A program made the translations under genes and the position numbers. DNA of 11,297 bases from Acidobacteriaceae bacterium UBA1307 (GTDB taxonomy: Bacteria > Acidobacteriota > Terriglobia > Terriglobales > Acidobacteriaceae), in contig DBTV01000009.1 of assembly GCA_002307235.1 (NCBI GenBank), forward strand, positions 1-11,297, in the 5' to 3' direction. Each line of letters starts with the position of its first letter. Position 1 is the stretch's first letter. Shown one piece after another: positions 7,763 to 11,297 of this stretch. The notes under the pieces are model-generated. The model ran no database searches. It was not told the DNA's origin and worked only from the letters and a program-made list of their open reading frames with translations.

Positions 7763-7768
7763 CTCCTT
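7763..7768 (-). promoter_or_regulatory. Ribosome binding site of the CocE-type hydrolase gene
   Basis: On the minus strand AAGGAG lies 7 nt before the ATG at 7755-7753, an optimal arrangement that fixes the start. Confidence 0.75.
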
Positions 7769-7779
7769 CATTGATCCAT

Positions 7780-7815
7780 AAAAAATCAGCCTCCGACGCT
7801 CTGCACGCCGGAGGC
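7780..7815 (-). terminator. Intrinsic terminator between the M61 gene and the hydrolase gene
   Basis: Read on the minus strand, GCCTCCG (7815-7809) and CGGAGGC (7795-7789) form a 7-bp stem with a 13-nt loop. TGA and six T (7785-7780) follow. It begins 15 bp after the M61 stop and ends only 24 bp before the hydrolase start codon. The stem is short but GC-rich, so termination may be partial. Confidence 0.75.
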
Positions 7816-7829
7816 CTTCTTCATTGCGT

Positions 7830-9722
7830 CTACTTATCTTTCTTCTCTTCGTCGACCTTTTCGAGCTTGGTCAGCGGAGCAGCAATCGCATCGAGCAGGG
7901 CCGGCTTGCCCTCGACGCGCTCGAGCGCCGGATACCGCTCACCATCGTGATAATCCACCTCGACAATGCGCACAAAGCTCTCGTTGGACACGATCAGCCG
8001 GATCGGCGTCGTCACCGTCTTCGAGTCATGCACGGCCTTCTTCAACACATCCGGCGAGAAGGTGCGATCATTCACCGCCAGAATCTTGTCGCCCGGTGCG
8101 AGCTTCGCCTTGTCGGCAACGCCGCCCCAGCGCACATCGGCCACTTGGCCTTCGCCTGAAACACGCGCACCCAGCGAATACCACACATCGACGCCACCGC
8201 GACCGCCCGCGCCCTTCAGCGGCTTGTCCTTGTAGACCAGCTTGTAGCCACCGCGCTCAATGCCCGCCACGTCCGCGCGAGGATTGATCTTGTTGATCCG
8301 CTCGTCGAGGAACTTGGCCCAGTCATAGGCCACCACCGTGTTCAGATCCTTCACCACCTCGTCAAAGGTGTAGGGCACAATCAGCGAGGCCGTGTTGCCG
8401 CCCTTGCCCAAAAAGATCTTCACGAAATCGTCGAGCGACTTCTTGCCGCCGGTCAGCGCGCGAATCTGCGTATCGGCATCGAGCCAGACCAACTGGCCTT
8501 CAGGATAGTAGTCCTGGCTGCGACGCCAGTTCACCCACGCCGGATTGCCGCCGCGCAGAATGCTGGCCGCAATCGCCGTGTCCTCAGTCGAACGCCACGC
8601 ACGGCCCGACTTCGTATCAAGCGAGGCCGCCGTCATCGCCAGGTCATCCAGAAACTCCTGCTGCGTCGCCAGTCCCGCGCGCGCCGCCAGCACATTGCCC
8701 CAGTACTGCGTCATGCCCTCGTAGACCCACAACAACGCGCCCTGCTGCGCCGTCGCAAAGTCCGGCTGATAGAGCCCCGCCGGCCGGCGATACTTGCCGT
8801 TCCACGAGTGCGTAAACTCGTGCGGCAGCAGATCGGCCTCGCGCGACTGATGCTCGGCGTCCGAAAATCCCTTCTCGCCCACGCCGTTATCCGACGACTG
8901 TCCGTGCTCGAGTCCCTCGCCGCCCGCCACATCCGACAGCGTCAGCAAAAAGTGATACACGCCGTAGTGATGCGAGCCATAGAGCGTACCCGCCTCGCGC
9001 ACCAGATTGTTCAACTCGGCCAGCAGCGCCGGGCGCAGTTCCGCATCCTCCGGCTCGTCAGAGACCACGTCGATGTAGTGCTTCGGCGTCACATCCTTCG
9101 CCAGTTCGTACTCATGAAAGTACTGGCCGGAGATGATCGGCGAATCCTCAAGCTGCTCCACGTTGGTCGCTTGAAAACGCGTCACCGCGCCCGCCTCGGG
9201 CACCGGATACTTGCCTTCGCCCGCCGGTGCCAGCGCCGTGCCAATGCCCCAGCCCGCCGGCACCTTCACCGCGGGTTCAATCGCGATCTCATGCACTGGA
9301 ATCCCGGCCGGATACAGCAACAACTTTTCCCACTCGAGCACCGCGATCTTCTGCGTCACTCGACTCGTCACAATGGCGTCCAGATGCGCATGCAGCGTCG
9401 TCACGCCCTTGGGAATCGTCAGATGATACTGGTAGAGATCCACGTCGTCGCGACGCCAGGCCAGCGTCTGTCCATTCGCCGTGAACACCACGCCGGTAAT
9501 ATCGTTCACCGGGCCCGACGGCATGTGATGGCCGGGAATCCACTTTGGCGTGGTCAGCGTCAGCGGACCCGACGTCACCGGCAGATCAACCTCGGCGTGA
9601 TACAACTTGCGCGGCGCATCACTCAGATCGGCCACGATCCGGATCGGCGTTTTCTGTGCCATGGCAGGAACCAGAGCAGCCAGGGCAAGCACAAAAGCGG
9701 ACAAACGAGACAAAGCAGGCAT
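7830..9722 (-). CDS. Exported M61-family metallo-aminopeptidase (glycyl aminopeptidase type) with PDZ domain
   Basis: About 630 residues, a normal length for M61 peptidases. A Sec signal peptide (MPALSRLSAFVLALAALVPAMA, cleavage near AMA-Q) is followed by the M61 N-terminal beta domain (about 25-200). The thermolysin-like catalytic domain carries GGEGLEH (267-273), the zinc motif HEFTHSWNGK (His301, Glu302, His305) and the third ligand Glu335 in VYEGMTQYW. A PDZ-like domain lies at about 510-583 (SLGARV...LAPGDKILAVND), then a Lys-rich tail. The family removes N-terminal residues, often Gly or Ala, from peptides; the signal peptide places it in the periplasm or outside. ATG at 9722 is 11 nt from AAGGAG (9734-9739); an in-frame TTG at 9728 sits 5 nt from it and would add two residues. 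I prefer ATG but the choice is open. The gene precedes the hydrolase gene and diverges from the glutamine synthetase gene. Confidence 0.92.
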   Translation of the reverse strand: MPALSRLSAFVLALAALVPAMAQKTPIRIVADLSDAPRKLYHAEVDLPVTSGPLTLTTPKWIPGHHMPSGPVNDITGVVFTANGQTLAWRRDDVDLYQYHLTIPKGVTTLHAHLDAIVTSRVTQKIAVLEWEKLLLYPAGIPVHEIAIEPAVKVPAGWGIGTALAPAGEGKYPVPEAGAVTRFQATNVEQLEDSPIISGQYFHEYELAKDVTPKHYIDVVSDEPEDAELRPALLAELNNLVREAGTLYGSHHYGVYHFLLTLSDVAGGEGLEHGQSSDNGVGEKGFSDAEHQSREADLLPHEFTHSWNGKYRRPAGLYQPDFATAQQGALLWVYEGMTQYWGNVLAARAGLATQQEFLDDLAMTAASLDTKSGRAWRSTEDTAIAASILRGGNPAWVNWRRSQDYYPEGQLVWLDADTQIRALTGGKKSLDDFVKIFLGKGGNTASLIVPYTFDEVVKDLNTVVAYDWAKFLDERINKINPRADVAGIERGGYKLVYKDKPLKGAGGRGGVDVWYSLGARVSGEGQVADVRWGGVADKAKLAPGDKILAVNDRTFSPDVLKKAVHDSKTVTTPIRLIVSNESFVRIVEVDYHDGERYPALERVEGKPALLDAIAAPLTKLEKVDEEKKDK

Positions 9723-9733
9723 CGGCAACGATT

Positions 9734-9739
9734 CTCCTT
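9734..9739 (-). promoter_or_regulatory. Ribosome binding site of the M61 peptidase gene
   Basis: AAGGAG on the minus strand serves either TTG 9728 (5-nt spacer) or ATG 9722 (11-nt spacer). The spacing favours TTG and the codon favours ATG, so the site does not settle the start. Confidence 0.65.
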
Positions 9740-9748
9740 GAACGTATC

Positions 9749-9764
9749 AAATCACAGTATCGCA
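9749..9764 (-). promoter_or_regulatory. Candidate extended -10 promoter of the M61 gene
   Basis: Read on the minus strand, TGCGATACT (9764-9756) looks like an extended -10 element: TG, one base, then GATACT, matching TATAAT at four of six. Transcription would start near 9749 and leave a leader of about 26 nt with the ribosome binding site. No good -35 is present at 16-18 bp. This is a weak call. Confidence 0.25.
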
Positions 9765-10012
9765 GGAACGGAATGAATTTTCTCTCAAGGCAGACGATCG
9801 CGACCTCCCAAGACCGTCTTTTCCTCATAGGCACATCTTTTTCGCTCCACCAGCCCGCCCGGCGGAGTTACTCTGATTAGAAGATTGAACCGTATCTCTG
9901 CGCATAGAGGCATGCAGCGCAACCGCGTAGCACCGCCTCAGCGCGCATAAAACGCAGAAAAGATGGTGCCCTCCCGTGCCATGCACACCGGAACGGTTTG
10001 CCTTCACCGATC

Positions 10013-10019
10013 AAAGGAG
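10013..10019 (+). promoter_or_regulatory. Ribosome binding site of glutamine synthetase
   Basis: AAAGGAG ends 4 nt before ATG 10024. This is a strong site with a short spacer, and no other in-frame start nearby is better placed. Confidence 0.75.
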
Positions 10020-10023
10020 TTCC

Positions 10024-11297
10024 ATGACCACAGAGTTCCGCAATTTTCTTGCCCTTCCCTACGACGAACTGGAAGAGCTGAACCTTCAGGCCAAGGCTGA
10101 CCGGGCCAACCGCGTTGCGCCCGACGAGATCCGCGAAAAGCGCCTCAAGTATCTGACCGACGAGAAGCGCATCAAGGCCGTCACCGTGCTGTTCAGCGAT
10201 CTTGAAGGCCGCCTGCACCTGCTCGATTACGACAAGAAGTTCCTCCTCGGCTCCTACGACAACCTCACCTTTGATGGCTCCTCGATCCGCGGCTTTACCG
10301 CGCAGAAGGAGAGCGATCTCCGCCTGGCCATCGACTGGGGCGCCTTCTACTGGGTGCCGGCCGACGTCTTCGGCACCGGCAAGGTGCTGGTCTTCGGCGA
10401 GGTCATCGACAAGGACGGATCGCACTACTCCGGCGACCTGCGTGGCGTGCTCAAGACCTATTCGAAGAAGCTGTTCGACGAGAAGGGCTACACCCTCAAC
10501 GCCGCCAACGAAATCGAGGGCTTCCTGTTCGCCGGCCGCGACGCCGAGCAGAGCTTCCACGAGACCGGCAAGTTCGAGCTCATCTCGCACGGCGGCTACT
10601 ATCACTCGCTGCCGCTCGATCCGCTGCGCAAGTTCATCGACACCGCCGCCGAAGTGCAGCGCGCCATGGGCTTCCAGAACGAGAAGGATCACCCCGAGGT
10701 TGCACCCAGCCAGTTCGAGATCAACTACTCGTACGCGGACGTTGTCACCGCCGCCGACCAGATCCAGCTCTACAAGCTGCTCTGCCGCCAGATCGCCGAC
10801 AACATGGGCTACACGGCCAGCTTCCTGCCCAAGCCGGTGGTCGGCGTCAACGGCTCCGGCATGCACACCAACGTCTCCATCTCCAAGGACAACACCAATC
10901 TGTTCTGGGATCCGAAGGGCCAGGAAAAGCTCTCCGCCTTCGGTTGGGAGTTCATCGACCGCACGCTATCGAGCGCGCTTGATCTGTGCCTGATTCTCAA
11001 CTCGAGCGTCAACGCCTATCGCCGTCTCGATCCGCACTTCGAGGCGCCGAACCAGATCAAGGCCTCGGCCACCGATCGCGGTTCCATGGTGCGCGTGCCC
11101 ATCGGCAACCACCGCTCGATGCGCGTCGAAGTCCGCTCGGTCGGCCCCGATGCCAACCCGTATCTGACCCTGTTCTCGATCTTCAAGACCGGCATCGAAG
11201 GCCCGACCTCGAAGATTGAAAACCTGCGCCAGGCGCAGCGTTACCTGCCTGACAACATCCAGGACGCGATCGAGTTCTTCAAGGGCTCGGAGTGGAT
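10024..11297 (+). CDS. glnA: Glutamine synthetase, type I-like, 3' end outside the window
   Basis: Partial gene: 424 full codons, open at the window end. It makes glutamine from glutamate, ammonium and ATP in the cytoplasm. An N-terminal extension (about 1-45) precedes the beta-grasp domain with the latch motif DGSSIRGF (84-91). The catalytic domain has metal-ligand candidates NEIEGF (Glu163, Glu165), HPEVAPSQFE (Glu225, Glu232), NGSGMH (276-281, His281) and RVEVR (Glu369), plus the flap HFEAP (Glu340) and ANPYL (377-381). After GMH the usual His is Asn283, as also seen in other GS classes. The region that carries the adenylylated Tyr loop in enterobacterial GS appears deleted: TSKIE (395-399) runs almost directly into the LPDNIQDAIEFFKGSEW helix (408-424). 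Some 20-50 residues are probably missing at the end. Regulation by adenylylation is therefore unlikely; other control is not visible. The function is nearly certain, the exact subclass is not. Confidence 0.93.
   Translation, partial: MTTEFRNFLALPYDELEELNLQAKADRANRVAPDEIREKRLKYLTDEKRIKAVTVLFSDLEGRLHLLDYDKKFLLGSYDNLTFDGSSIRGFTAQKESDLRLAIDWGAFYWVPADVFGTGKVLVFGEVIDKDGSHYSGDLRGVLKTYSKKLFDEKGYTLNAANEIEGFLFAGRDAEQSFHETGKFELISHGGYYHSLPLDPLRKFIDTAAEVQRAMGFQNEKDHPEVAPSQFEINYSYADVVTAADQIQLYKLLCRQIADNMGYTASFLPKPVVGVNGSGMHTNVSISKDNTNLFWDPKGQEKLSAFGWEFIDRTLSSALDLCLILNSSVNAYRRLDPHFEAPNQIKASATDRGSMVRVPIGNHRSMRVEVRSVGPDANPYLTLFSIFKTGIEGPTSKIENLRQAQRYLPDNIQDAIEFFKGSEW

Larger units (their letters stand above)
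9729..10023. other. Divergent intergenic region between the M61 and glutamine synthetase genes
   Basis: About 295 bp without a credible gene. It should hold promoters for both divergent genes. On the plus strand a CATAAA (9946-9951) could be a -10 for glutamine synthetase but has no matching -35. The 7-mer GCGCATA occurs twice (9900-9906 and 9943-9949), 43 bp apart, and GAGTTACTC (a 9-bp palindrome with a central T) lies near 9865-9873. No clear sigma-54 site is seen. None of these is strong enough for a firm call. Confidence 0.5.

Noticed and set aside
5773..9776. Long plus-strand open frames (5773-6828, 6886-7950, 8808-9776) opposite the hydrolase and M61 genes
   Set aside because: Products are Arg/His/Leu-rich without domains and lie antisense to genes with complete catalytic motifs. 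The first begins inside a terminator region.
9964..9980. Possible sigma-54 promoter (TGG...GC) upstream of glutamine synthetase
   Set aside because: The GG-to-GC distance is one base longer than the strict -24/-12 spacing, and the flanking bases do not match the consensus. Another GG/GC pair near 9990-10002 is too short.
9877..10866. A 329-codon minus-strand open frame opposite glutamine synthetase
   Set aside because: Antisense shadow of a highly conserved enzyme; the product has no recognisable features and would run through the divergent promoter region.
1..11297. Mobile elements, CRISPR arrays, tRNA or rRNA genes, defence systems
   Set aside because: I found no transposase-like or integrase-like protein, no regularly spaced repeats beyond the single pair at 1971-2032, and no tRNA-like cloverleaf or rRNA sequence. 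All large genes are recognisable housekeeping, transport or hydrolase families.

Overview
The window looks like an ordinary chromosomal stretch from a moderately GC-rich, Gram-negative, diderm bacterium. The best guess is Acidobacteriota (Terriglobia/Acidobacteriia type). The main reason is an 1181-residue TonB-dependent receptor with an N-terminal carboxypeptidase-regulatory-like domain (Oar type), a family strongly expanded in that class. An RND efflux tail, an outer-membrane lipoprotein and exported peptidases agree with a diderm cell. The taxonomic call is inference from gene content only.

Layout from left to right. (1) 1-1649, plus strand: the last transmembrane segment of an RND (HAE1/AcrB-like) efflux pump, overlapping by ATGA with an OprM/NodT-type outer-membrane channel lipoprotein, closed by a strong intrinsic terminator. 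(2) 1710-2075: an AT-rich leader with a 20-bp imperfect direct repeat whose copies start 42 bp apart and a small GATAA/TTATC dyad. (3) 2076-5621, plus strand: the Oar-like TonB-dependent receptor, starting with GTG. (4) 5622-5838: a convergent intergenic region packed with hairpins, including two bidirectional terminators with related core sequences. (5) 9722-5839, minus strand: an exported M61-family metallo-aminopeptidase with a PDZ domain, then an exported CocE/NonD-type serine hydrolase whose active site matches alpha-amino-acid ester hydrolases, with a hairpin terminator between the two genes. (6) 9723-10023: a divergent intergenic region. (7) 10024 to the window end, plus strand: a type I-like glutamine synthetase, cut by the window edge, with the adenylylation loop apparently shortened.

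Working together (inference): the M61 peptidase and the ester hydrolase both carry Sec signal peptides and could release amino acids from peptides or amino-acid esters in the envelope. The large receptor could import substrates or, by analogy with Oar of Myxococcus, help export a protein. Glutamine synthetase assimilates ammonium in the cytoplasm. Nothing in the sequence proves that these genes form one pathway. I see no transposase, phage gene, CRISPR array, tRNA or rRNA. I do not see a clearly new multi-gene system. The points most worth a second look are the glutamine synthetase loop, the direct repeats before the receptor, the hydrolase active site, and the terminator and hairpin arrangements.
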